Positions 1-9,643 of a DNA stretch of 64,000 nt are shown here, in pieces. A program made the position numbers and the translations under genes. Position 1 is the first letter of the stretch. Every line of letters begins with the position of its first letter. The notes beneath the pieces are model-generated. The model ran no database searches. It saw nothing but the letters and a program-made list of their open reading frames with translations, and was not told where the DNA came from. Source of the DNA: Bidens hawaiensis (lineage: Eukaryota; Streptophyta; Magnoliopsida; Asterales; Asteraceae); contig JAIQDT010002061.1 in NCBI GenBank assembly GCA_021521415.1, positions 62,001 to 126,000 of the forward strand, given 5' to 3'.

Positions 1-55
1 GAGTTACAAATTACAAGTATAAAAAATAAATATACAAAATTTGATGAAGGGCTTC

Positions 56-334
56 TCAAGTCTCCACGTCGACGTCAGCCGCTTCATCACCCTCATCATC
101 TCCCGCAGCATCTGGCGCGGTCTGCTCCTCATCCCCGAACTGACCATAGTCAAGTTCTTCCTCCTCATTGGAGTCTTCGATCACAACGGTGTCACGAGCA
201 GATTCTTTCGCCGCGCCAGAGCCGCTGGCAGGGGCAACATCCCCCGCGCCACCATCATCGCCACCAGCCCTCTCGCAATCATCAAGCAACTTCTTTAGCG
301 CGCCGAGGTCGGGCTGGTCAGCAAGCGCAGCTAT
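56..334 (-). CDS. aORF1 exon 7: acidic C-terminus and stop
   Basis: The acceptor TTACAG is at 335-340 and the TGA stop at 56-58. The exon encodes an Asp/Glu-rich tail of about 90 residues (including runs such as EEEELDYGQF). The acidic C-terminus is shared in style with the antisense gene of Tat-B. Confidence 0.7.
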   Translation of the reverse strand: MAALADQPDLGALKKLLDDCERAGGDDGGAGDVAPASGSGAAKESARDTVVIEDSNEEEELDYGQFGDEEQTAPDAAGDDEGDEAADVDVET

Positions 335-412
335 CTGTAAATCATTAGAAAAGTAATGAGTACAAAACACTTAGAAAAGTTAGTCAAGAAAAACTCATTA
401 TGATCAAGGTAC

Positions 413-1414
413 CTGCATAAGGATGGGGATGGGAGTATTCATATACTTTTCCCCCACCGCGGCCATGTCCGCGCAGGCCGCATCGCTCTTGTAAGGGTAC
501 TCGGATGGGTTCTTCCTCAACATGCCATATTCATACCCATCCGTAAACCCTTCAGCTCGGCCCACCAAACGCGCGGCGGCATTGCAGTCCATCACAAGGG
601 CTTGAAACTCGGCGGAATATTTCATCGCCAAAGCGCAGCGAGCCATGCCCTGTGACACCAACCATTGGCGATCCTGCGCGAGGCCAGCAACAGACGTCTC
701 GAGGGCAGGAACCTGAGAGTTTAATAACTCAACAGTTTCCTTAGTCTTTTTTAGTTCTTCCTTATCAGACGCTGCTGCCGCCAAAATTTTTTCTTTCTCC
801 GCCTGCGCAGCACCAAGTGCTTCCTGGCTAGACGCCGCCGTCGCTAAGGCCTCATCTCTATCGGCCTGCGCGGCCGCCAAATCCCTTTTCAGGCGCGCAA
901 CCTCGCTCTCCGGTGATGATTTCTCAGTGATACTCTGGACGATAGCTTGGTCACGCGCCTCGGCCTGCTGTTCCAAGACACGCACTCTGCGCGCGTACTT
1001 GGCAACTTCGGCCTCCGCCAACTGCTGCTTCTCCCGCGCAGCTTGGAGCTCATGCCCGCGCTTGATGTATGCGGTGTTGGCACTTGCTCTGTTTTCACTG
1101 AGCTCCGCCTGGAGTTTCTCAGCTCGCGCGCGAGCATCAGACAGGTTCCAGGCGGCTACCTTAGCCTCTCGCTGGGCTTCCACAAGAGCGTCGCGTACTT
1201 TAACATAATCACGACGAAGCTCTTGGGAAGCAGCGAAGAAAGCCGACCCAGCGAAAACATGGTCGTTCAGCAAGTCCGCGCGGGTGCGCTCCTCCTGATA
1301 CCTCCTTTCAGTAGGAGGCACGGCATGAGCCCAGAAGTCCTCGCATACGCCCATGGATTGAAAGGAACTCTCTTCATTAATATTCCATCTCGGGCGGTAA
1401 ACGGGGACACCTTC
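413..1414 (-). CDS. aORF1 exon 6: long coiled coil
   Basis: The acceptor TGCAG is at 1415-1419 and the donor GTACCT at 407-412. About 330 residues are encoded. The middle two thirds are Ala/Glu/Lys/Arg/Gln-rich with heptad-like spacing, a long coiled coil that probably mediates self-association. A more globular part with several aromatic residues follows. The antisense gene of Tat-B has a much shorter coiled coil at the same place in its layout (46470-46907). Confidence 0.72.
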
Positions 1415-1496
1415 CTGCAAAACACAAGAAAAGTTCTAAGTCATAAAACATACTTATATGGAGATACGCGCAGCGGACCAACAAATCAATACATAC

Positions 1497-1867
1497 CTGC
1501 GGGGATGAAGCAGGAAAGTCAGCGCCAGCCCCACCAGAGGTCTGCGCTGCGAACACTTGCGGCATCGCAGGGCTGGCGCGGTCTCCCAAGGAGTCTTCAA
1601 CTTGAACCCCCTCGTCCTCCTCGTCTTCTTCAACAGGCCTCTTCTCCTGCGACCTGGAAGGCTCCAAACCAGCCTCGCGGGGAGGGCTGCGTGCAGGAGG
1701 AGGCGAGGGAGGTCTCGACGCCGCCAGTTCGGCGCGCAATACGGTTTCCTGCTCCTTGGTAATCCCAATAAGGGGAGATTCAGCACTAGCAGGAGCAGGA
1801 CCAGAACCAGCGGCGCCGGAAGTGCCGCCGGGAGTATCACCAGCAACTGTTGCGCCAGCTACAACTC
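1497..1867 (-). CDS. aORF1 exon 5: Pro/Ser/Glu-rich linker
   Basis: The acceptor ATAG is at 1868-1871 and the donor GTATGT at 1491-1496. The exon encodes a low-complexity Ala/Gly/Pro/Ser region followed by an acidic block. It has no recognisable fold. Its high GC fits the GCGC-rich style of the whole element. Confidence 0.68.
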
Positions 1868-1948
1868 CTATGAACAAATAAACAAGGAAAAATTGTTTAT
1901 GACTGACTCCAAAGGGAAAAATTTAGAAGACATATGTGCAAAACTTAC

Positions 1949-2095
1949 CTTGGCGCAATTCTGTTCGCGCATCGAACATCGCCATAAAATCCATTCTACC
2001 CTTTTCAGAGGGTAGAACAGGGGACTTCGATGGAGTCCCCGGCGCAGCCGTGGCACCTTGTGGCGCCTGCGGCTGATCTGTTACCGTCGCTGCCT
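1949..2095 (-). CDS. aORF1 exon 4: Ala/Pro-rich linker
   Basis: The acceptor TGCAG is at 2096-2100 and the donor GTAAGT at 1943-1948. The peptide is rich in Ala, Pro, Thr and Gln, with a short FMAMFDAR-containing stretch near its end. It joins exon 5 in phase. Confidence 0.68.
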
Positions 2096-2161
2096 CTGCA
2101 AACATTTAAAGGAGCAAAGGTTTAATAACAATTCAACCAGATGAAGATAAATAAAGTATAC

Positions 2162-2473
2162 CTGTTGCAGGCGCGGCACTGCTTCTCTCTTCAGCCGCGC
2201 GAAAGGAGGAGGCGACGCCACCATACCTCAAGTGGACAGGAGGTCTGCCCACTCTCACAGGCAGAGAAGCTAAAGAAACCTTTGTGGTAAACACCTGGGT
2301 TTCCTTAGGTCCCTTCGTTTGAGCATGGGGATGAGCGACAGGGGTGTCCTCTTTCTTCTGTTTCTTACTGGCCCCTGCGCCAGATTTCCCCTTAGCTTTG
2401 CGCTTTAGTAGAGGCGCCTCCTCTTCCTCCTCCTCCTCTTCCGCGAGCTCTAGCTCGTAGTTTTCAAGCGCAT
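2162..2473 (-). CDS. aORF1 exon 3: acidic then basic linker
   Basis: The acceptor GTAG is at 2474-2477 and the donor GTATAC at 2156-2161. The exon encodes a run of nine glutamates (with one alanine before them) followed by a Lys-rich cluster that could act as a nuclear localisation signal. It looks like a disordered linker between the N-terminal domain and the coiled coil. Phase is kept on both sides. Confidence 0.68.
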
Positions 2474-2547
2474 CTACAAAAACAAGCGACAGAAATGTTA
2501 ATAAACTTGGGTAATCTAAAGGAATGAGCAGCAGTGCGAAGACTTAC

Positions 2548-2683
2548 CAGGCGCGTCACCGTCAAAGTCAAAATCCAGATCTACTGGGATGAACAGGTCA
2601 TCGAAGCGATCCGGGAAACCAACCTCCCCAGCGCCAAGTTCGACGGAGCCGCCCTCCACATGTTCATCATAAGCGGCAAGGAT
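2548..2683 (-). CDS. aORF1 exon 2, 3' piece (split by Tekay)
   Basis: This is the continuation of exon 2 on the far side of the 9.2 kb Tekay insertion. It encodes an acidic stretch rich in Asp, Phe and Val and ends at a GTAAGT donor (2542-2547). It joins exon 3 in phase 1. Positions 2684-2688 are the second copy of the GTAAT duplication. Confidence 0.65.
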
Positions 2684-2688
2684 GTAAT
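2684..2688. repeat. Tekay target-site duplication, left copy
   Basis: GTAAT directly precedes the TGTGACA start of the 5' LTR and matches 11914-11918. Five bases is the normal size for Ty3/gypsy integration. Confidence 0.9.
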
Positions 2689-3554
2689 TGTGACAACCGG
2701 TAATTTCCCAAACCCATAAGCTAAGTAATCAACCTAATAATTAGGTGATTGTAAATATTAAGCGCGTGCATTTGTTATGTGCGCCCTGCGCGAGCGCGCC
2801 ATGTTAGTCAGCGCGTGCAGTTGTTATGTGCAACCTGCGCGAGCGCACCATGTTAAGAACCAGCGTGAGCATATGTTATATGCGCCATGCGTGAATGATT
2901 TGGCTTTATGTTTTCATGTAACTTAAACGTTATGTTGTCTATGGGTTGACCATCCCGCATGATGCTAAGGCGGGTGCATCCTACATCGTTTATGCGCGTG
3001 CGGAAGGGAACTAACCTACCCGCATGGCGGGAACGTTGAGAGCTAGTTTGTCTGAAGCTCCAAGATGGAATTGACTTCAACATGACTGATCACTATGTTG
3101 AAATACCAAGACCACCTGGAGAATCTACAAATGAAACTCAAATGTCCCTAACTGCGAGAAGGTTACGCACCTACCCGCAGCAAAGACATGTCCTATACGC
3201 AGAAAGCTATGCGCACCAAGTTATACGCGCAGAACACTTGGCCTATTCTCCAGTTAAGGAGATTACTCCCGCCCGAACGGAAACAGTAGCGTGTTTCAGA
3301 GATTTTCCACTTTTTACTGTACACTGACAAAAGTACCTGAAAAAGCACACTGTAACATGAAAAGTCAACTGTCAGCCACCCTATTCTCACCAACCCCAGA
3401 CCTGCATGTTCTGTCCAAATCAAATCAAAATCTTTTATCCACCACTCCACTCTTAAGTAAATAATAATAACTTCCATACTTTATCATCATTACATTTAGA
3501 TATGAAAAGATTTCAATCCCCTAAAGCAAGGGATTGTGTTCCCTTGAGTTTGCC

Positions 3555-3561
3555 TATAAAT
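3555..3561 (+). promoter_or_regulatory. TATA box of Tekay LTR
   Basis: TATAAAT lies in a promoter-like context about 870 bases into the LTR. Transcription would start near 3585-3590. The same motif lies at about 10508-10514 in the 3' LTR, where it could drive readout into aORF1 sequence in the sense opposite to that gene. Confidence 0.6.
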
Positions 3562-4082
3562 TTGTAGCCTAAATTATCACCCAAAACACACTTCAAAGAA
3601 CTACAAACTTGCACTAATCCTTTCCCAAGCATCCGTTGTTTCCAGCTCCGATCCTGTTACTAGGTAAGCCGAAAATATAACCTTGAGACCTACTATCCAA
3701 CCCTTATATTCTCCTATTTCTTGATCTTAATATATATACTTGTTATTTAATCGTATTCTAGACCTTCGATTCCGAGGCCAACACCAAGAAAACCCGAATC
3801 TCGATTAATCCCTTAACAAGAACCACAGGTGAGTCTCACAGCCCCTATTTTCACTGTTTTCACTGTTTTTAAACTGCTTTCGGGGCGAGGGACACGTACT
3901 TAAATAATGTTTTATCATGGTATACTTACAAGCTATGCAAGCGATTATGTGTTTAAGTTATGTTTCATGATGAGCAATGCAAACGGTTATCTAAGGTTTT
4001 CAATGTATGTGCGCTAGAACTCGAGTAAGTGATCACTTTACCATTGGAACTCTAAGGGTAGGGACTGCTGGTTTGATCCGCC

Positions 4083-4446
4083 CACTCGTAGGGGTCGCAC
4101 CTCTTTGCATGGACGAGTGCCTGGCATGGGGCAGTACTATGGGGTTGAGCCCGCTCGTAGGGGTCGCGCCTCTTTGCATGGACGAGCGCCTTGTTTTCCG
4201 GCACAACGTCTGCGCGTAACCCGCGGGACGGTATCCTTAGCTCGTAGGGGCAATGCCTCTTTGCATGGACGAGCACAGTTTCTCAGAATTGTTCGCGCGT
4301 AACCCGCGGGACAGTATCCTTAGCTCGTAGGGGCAATGCCTCTTTGCATAGACGAGCATAGTTTTCCAGAAACGTCTGCGCGTAACTCGCGGGACGGTTT
4401 TACGTTATTTTAGCTCGTAGTGGCTGCGCCACTTACATAGACGAGC
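4083..4446 (+). repeat. Five-unit hairpin array in Tekay LTR
   Basis: Five tandem units of about 69-90 bases each hold a stem-loop: 4083-4119, 4152-4188, 4240-4274, 4323-4357 and 4413-4446. Each has an outer stem of the form (G/A)CTCGT...ACGAG(C/T), an inner stem AGNGGN...NCCNCT with a three-base loop, and a linker with CGCGTAACCCGCGGGAC. Compensatory changes are visible. Outer CACTCGT/ACGAGTG in unit 1 becomes CGCTCGT/ACGAGCG in unit 2. The inner T-A pair of unit 1 becomes C-G in units 3-4. Unit 5 has T-A where units 1-4 have G-T. The array is in the predicted R region, so it would be in both ends of the genomic RNA. Confidence 0.8.
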
Positions 4447-4860
4447 ACCGTATCCAGAATTTGTTCACGCGTGACCCGCGGAACGATTTTTATCAGAATA
4501 TCGTCAGAATTATGTGTTAATACGATTTTACCAAGCAGATGTTAATGAGGTTGCCAGAAATGTTTCAGAATGATTTTATCAAGTTACTAAAACTTGTGAA
4601 CTCACTCAGTTTATACTGATTCAAATGTTTTTACGTGTCTTTCAGGAGATAACTAGGTAGCGCATGGAGTCACACTTAGAGCACCACACGCTGAACATCT
4701 AAAACAAGCTTTTTGGAAGATTTTGGTTTTATCCCCTCGATGCGCACGGTTACCCGCCGCGCAAGGGGATATGGCGAGGAAATCTTCAGTTTTATACTTG
4801 GATGTTTCTTTTTGTAATCTTTGAACAATGTAATGTGTTTGTACTAAACTTCTCATGCGC

Positions 4861-4866
4861 AATAAA
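4861..4866 (+). terminator. Poly(A) signal of Tekay LTR
   Basis: AATAAA lies 93 bases before the LTR end. The solo LTR of family C has AATAAA at almost the same distance from its end (19975-19980). Confidence 0.6.
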
Positions 4867-4962
4867 AATCTTTGAATGTTTTGCAATGGCCCGTGCTTAA
4901 TTATCAATCCCCACTCGTGCGCGCCCGGCTGTTTCCGCCGCTCAGGGCCGGGTGTGACAGAT

Positions 4963-4974
4963 TGGTATCAGAGC
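4963..4974 (+). other. Primer binding site, initiator-Met tRNA type
   Basis: TGGTATCAGAGC starts three bases after the 5' LTR and matches the 3' end of plant initiator methionine tRNA as used by chromoviruses. It primes minus-strand cDNA synthesis. Confidence 0.85.
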
Positions 4975-5171
4975 ACTGGTTATAGCGAACTAGGAAAAGA
5001 AGTTTTTAACCTAGACTATAACCTTTGGGGAATCGCATTTTTCAAAAGAATATTTTCAAAAGAAAAATCACACACGCACTTAGGAACACGGGTCACAGTG
5101 TCTAGAGATAAGAACATTATGTGCTCTGAGTACATGCGCTAAGTTTGTTATATTTTCTTTTTATGAAAAGA

Positions 5172-6848
5172 ATGCCTCCAACCAGAGCCAAGGGAATTAC
5201 CATGACACCCGAGGAGCTCGCAGAAATAATCGCGCAGGCGATTGCAACGCATGAGGCCAGCAAGGCCGAATCTAGTCAGGGTCGCCAAGAGAACGAGACC
5301 CCAGAACCCGAATCAGGAGCCTTGAACAAAGGATGCTCCTATAAAACATTCATGGCCTGTAGGCCTTGGCCGTTCAAAGGCACCGAAGGAGCCATTGGGC
5401 TCTACAATTGGATTGACAAGATGGAGACCGTTCTCTCCATCAGCGGATGTAGTGAAAACCAGAAGGTCCTTTACGCGACCTGCATGTTCCAAGAAGCAGC
5501 TTCGTCTTGGTGGAAGCTCCAAGTAAAGACTTTGGGGCGAGAAGTTGCTCTTCACAAGACCTGGGAAGAATTGAAAGAAATGATGATGAGAAAGTTCTGC
5601 TCTCGCGCAGAAATTCAGAGCTTGCAACAAGAATTCTGGAACCACACCATGGTAGGAACGGATATCGATGCCTACACCAATCGTTTCAACGAGCTTTGCC
5701 AGCTGGTGCCAGACATGGCAAACACAGAAGAAAAGAAAATCGAGAGGTACATCTTTGGGTTACCTCCTGTCGTTAGAGTCCCGCTCAACGCCGCCGCACC
5801 TCCGACCTTTGACGAGGCGATTGCGCGAGCCATCACCCTTACAAGGGATACGGTTCGTGCGGGTATGTTGACCGCTCGCTTGAACGAGCAGCGAAACTCT
5901 GACTCCAAGAGGAAATGGAACTCCCACCGAGGGTCAGACTTCAAGCAGCCACCGCCCAAGAAGCAGGAAAGCACAAGGGTTTACGCGATTCAAGCCGCGG
6001 AACCATCAAGGAAAGGATACAGCGGGCCTCGCCCATGGTGCAGCAAATGCAAGTATCACCACGAGGGTGAATGCGCAAAAATCGAATGCGCCAAATGTGG
6101 CAGACCAGGACACAAGGCGATGAATTGTCGCATCAGAGAAGCTGGATCGAGCGACAGCTGCTACGCATGCGGGAAGCCTGGACACTTCAGTCGGGATTGC
6201 CCACAGAAAGGAAACCAAGCTCGCGGGAGAGCTTTTGTGATCGGCGCGGGTGAAGCAAAGGAAGAGCCGAATGTGGTAACCGGTACGTTTTTGCTTAACG
6301 GTCATTATGCATCTGTCTTATTTGATACTGGCGCTGACCTAAGTTTTATATCCCATGAGTTTAAAAACTCCCTGGGCTTAGCGACCAGTAGGCTAGACAA
6401 ACCTTATACTATAGAACTAGCCAATGGTAGGCAGTTATGCGCGAATGAAAGGACTGAGCAATGTGTATTAGTCATGGGAGGTCATGAGTTCAATATAAAC
6501 TTGTTGCCAATAGATTTGGGAAGTTTCGATATTGTGGTAGGTATGGATTGGTTGGTCGAGAATCTCGCGGAGATTGTTTGTCATGAGAAGCAGGTTCGGA
6601 TTCCACTGTTGATCGGAGAAACTTTGATGATTCAAGGGGAAAGACAGGGAGTTGCGACGAAACTGATTTCGTGCCTAAAGGCGCGCAAGTGCCTAAGGAA
6701 AGGGTACTACGCCTTCCTGGCGCATGTAATAGAGAAGGGAGATGAGCGAAGAATTGAAGACTTACCTGTAGTGCGCGAATTTCCAGAAGTTTTTCCTAAA
6801 GATCTGCCCGGATTGCCGCCACCCGCGACAAATCGAGTTTCGAATTGA
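5172..6848 (+). CDS. Tekay gag-protease
   Basis: This encodes the capsid/nucleocapsid part and the aspartic protease of the element. The start chosen is the ATG at 5172 (MPPTRAKG); an upstream in-frame ATG at 5163 is possible. The retrotransposon gag domain occupies about residues 60-200. Two CCHC zinc knuckles start at residues 306 ([14 protein letters not shown]) and 330 ([14 protein letters not shown]). The protease active site DTGADLSF starts at about residue 385. The frame ends at TGA 6846-6848 because of a one-base frame change in the linker before RT. Family members normally read through into pol as one polyprotein, so this is a broken gag-pol, not a natural two-ORF design. Confidence 0.88.
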   Translation: MPPTRAKGITMTPEELAEIIAQAIATHEASKAESSQGRQENETPEPESGALNKGCSYKTFMACRPWPFKGTEGAIGLYNWIDKMETVLSISGCSENQKVLYATCMFQEAASSWWKLQVKTLGREVALHKTWEELKEMMMRKFCSRAEIQSLQQEFWNHTMVGTDIDAYTNRFNELCQLVPDMANTEEKKIERYIFGLPPVVRVPLNAAAPPTFDEAIARAITLTRDTVRAGMLTARLNEQRNSDSKRKWNSHRGSDFKQPPPKKQESTRVYAIQAAEPSRKGYSGPRPWCSKCKYHHEGECAKIECAKCGRPGHKAMNCRIREAGSSDSCYACGKPGHFSRDCPQKGNQARGRAFVIGAGEAKEEPNVVTGTFLLNGHYASVLFDTGADLSFISHEFKNSLGLATSRLDKPYTIELANGRQLCANERTEQCVLVMGGHEFNINLLPIDLGSFDIVVGMDWLVENLAEIVCHEKQVRIPLLIGETLMIQGERQGVATKLISCLKARKCLRKGYYAFLAHVIEKGDERRIEDLPVVREFPEVFPKDLPGLPPPATNRVSN

Positions 6849-9609
6849 TTTGGTCCCAGGAGCTGCGCCAGTAGCCCGAGCGCCTTATCGATTAGCTCCA
6901 TCTGAGATGCAAGAGCTATCCAATCAGTTACAGGAACTTTTGGATAAGGGTTTCATACGCCCAAGCTTTTCACCTTGGGGAGCTCCAGTACTGTTTGTTA
7001 AGAAGAAGGATGGTTCGTTCCGGATGTGTATTGACTACAGGGAGCTGAATAAGCTGACAGTCAAAAATCGGTACCCCTTACCGAGGATTGACGACTTATT
7101 TGACCAGTTGCAGGGATCCAGTTATTATTCGAAGATAGATCTACGGTCAGGATACCACCAACTTAGGGTCCATGAGGAAGACGCGCCAAAGACAGCCTTC
7201 CGAACCAGATATGGCCATTATGAGTTCTTAGTGATGCCTTTCGGGCTAACTAATGCGCCGGCTATATTCATGGATCTGATGAACCGTGTGTGCAAACCAT
7301 ACTTGGACAAGTTTGTGATTGTGTTTATAGATGATATTCTAATTTACTCTCGAACCAAGGCCGAGCATGAGCAACACTTGAGGTTGATTTTGGAATTGTT
7401 AAGGAAAGAAAGGTTGTATGCAAAGTTTTCTAAATGTGAGTTTTGGCTTAGAGAGGTTCACTTTCTCGGTCACGTTGTAAACGAGAAAGGAATACACGTC
7501 GATCCTTCTAAGGTTAAAGCCATCGAAAACTGGGAAGCGCCAAAAACCCCAACTGAGGTGAGGCAATTCCTTGGACTAGCTGGCTACTATCGACGCTTCA
7601 TTGAGAACTTCTCCAAGTTAGCTCTACCTCTGACCGCGCTAACTCAGAAAGACAAGGCGTTTATTTGGGGCGAGAATCAGGAAGCGGCATTTCAAATGTT
7701 GAAACAGAAGTTATGTAGTGCGCCAATTTTATCTTTACCAGAGGGGACGGATGACATCGTCGTTTACTGCGACGCTTCACACCAGGGACTCGGATGTGTC
7801 CTTATGCAGCGAGACAAAGTTATAGCGTATGCCTCGCGCCAACTCAAGACCAATGAAAAGAACTACACAACGCATGATTTAGAACTTGGAGCGGTTGTCT
7901 TCGCGCTAAAGATTTGGCGCCATTACCTCTACGGTACGAAATGTGTAATCTTTACGGATCATAAGAGCCTCCAACATATATTCAATCAGAAGGATTTAAA
8001 CATGAGGCAACGAAGATGGGTTGAATTGTTGAATGATTATGATTGCGAGATCAAGTATCATCCGGGGAAAGCGAATGTGGTAGCAGACGCGCTAAGCAGA
8101 AAGGAGCGAATAAAAACACTACGGGTCAAGGCCCTAAAGCTAACAATTCACGCAGAGTTCTCTACGCGCATCCGAGACGCTCAGCAAGAAGCCTTGAAAC
8201 CAGAGTTTGTTAAAACTGAATCCCTTGGGGGTATGATTAAGAATTTGGAACTTAAAGGGAACACTCGATATTTTGCCAACCGCATATGGGTCCCTCTCAA
8301 GGGAGGACTGCGCGAGCAGGTATTAAACGAAGCTCACAAGACGCGGTATTCCGTACATCCTGGCGCAGACAAGATGTACCAAGATGTTAAAATGTTGTAT
8401 TGGTGGCCCAATCTTAAAGGCGCCATCGCGACACATGTCAGTAAGTGCCTGACGTGTTCAAAGGTAAAGGCTGAATACCAGAAGCCGTCGGGGTTACTTC
8501 AACAGCCAGAAATTCCCATGTGGAAGTGGGAACAAATCTCCATGGATTTCATCACCAAACTACCAAGGACACCTGGGGGTTACGACACGATATGGGTTAT
8601 TGTAGATCGGCTAACTAAGTCAGCGCACTTCCTGCCGATTAAAGAAACTGATAAAATGGAAAAGTTAGCCCGACTATATATTCGAGAAGTAGTTTCAAAA
8701 CATGGAGTCCCAGTGTCCATCATTTCTGATAGAGATAGTCGGTTCACCTCAAGGTTTTGGAGATCATTACAAGAGGGGTTAGGTACTCGACTGGACATGA
8801 GTACGGCTTATCACCCCCAAACGGATGGACAAAGCGAACGAACGATCCAGACATTGGAAGATATGCTGCGCGCGTGCGCGATCGATTTTGGAGGTAGTTG
8901 GGATACCCACCTTCCGTTGGTTGAATTTTCTTACAATAACAGTTATCACACAAGCCTCAAGGCAGCGCCGTTTGAAGCGTTATATGGGCGCAAGTGTAGA
9001 TCCCCACTGTGTTGGGCTGAAGTGGGCGACAAGCAAATGACTGGTCCAGAAGTGATCCAAGAAACAACAGACAAGATTTTTCAGATAAGGGATCGCCTTA
9101 AGGCAGCACGCGACAGACAGAAAAGTTATGCTGATATGAGAAGGAAACCGTTGGAGTTTCAAGTAGGGGATAAAGTACTTTTGAAAGTCTCTCCATGGAA
9201 GGGAGTCCCCCGTTTCGGTAAGCGAGGAAAGCTAAATCCGCGCTACATTGGACCATTTGAGATCCTGGAGAGGATCGGTCCAGTTGCTTATAAACTCCGT
9301 CTACCCGCCGAACTCAGTGGAGTTCATGATACGTTTCATGTATCCAACCTCAAGAAGTGTTTATCTGACGAAACGTTGATTTTACCGTTGGAAGAAATTC
9401 ATATTGACAAACAGCTGCACTTCGTAGAAGAACCCATAGCAGTAACCGATTGGAAAGAACAAAAGTTACGCAGAAGCAAAATCAAGTTAGTAAAGGTTCA
9501 ATGGAACTCGAGGCGTGGGCCTGAATTCACTTGGGAAAGAGAAGACCAGATGCGCACAAAATACCCACACCTCTTTCAGAACATGGCTTCTGCCAGCAAC
9601 GTCTCCTAA
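6826..9609 (+). pseudogene. Tekay pol: RT, RNase H, integrase, chromodomain-like tail
   Basis: This is an open frame without its own start codon, in the +1 frame relative to gag-protease. In order, counting residues from 6850: reverse transcriptase with catalytic FIDD (Asp at about 161-162); RNase H with YCDASHQG (Asp about 308); integrase zinc-binding region (His about 503, CLTC about 533); DDE core with Asp 566, Asp 627 and Glu 663, giving the usual D-35-E spacing; and a C-terminal chromodomain-like segment ending about residue 915 with EFTWERED. All catalytic residues are present. Only the upstream frame break near 6815-6827 separates it from gag. It is called a pseudogene because it has no normal way to be translated, unless the frameshift is bypassed. 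Confidence 0.85.
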
Positions 9610-9633
9610 ATTTCGGGACGAAATTCGTTTAAC

Positions 9634-9643
9634 GAGGGGAGAA
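9634..9643 (+). other. Polypurine tract of Tekay
   Basis: GAGGGGAGAA lies directly before the TGTGACA start of the 3' LTR. It is the plus-strand primer for cDNA synthesis. Confidence 0.85.

Larger units (their letters stand above)
2689..4959 (+). mobile_element. Tekay 5' LTR (2271 bp)
   Basis: It begins TGTGACAACC and ends GGTGTGACA. Landmarks are a TATA box at 3555-3561, a poly(A) signal AATAAA at 4861-4866 and a hairpin array at 4083-4446. The predicted R region is therefore about 1.3 kb, unusually long, with a short U5 of under 100 bases. It differs from the 3' LTR by a substitution in the segment near 2866, a two-base GC difference near 3228, one inserted base near 4297 and a C/T near 4502. 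Confidence 0.9.

Noticed and set aside
4007..4302. Short reading frames with repeated HAKRxDPYE-type peptides in the Tekay LTR (and the copy at 10960-11315)
   Set aside because: They are translations of the tandem hairpin array on both strands; nothing suggests protein coding.
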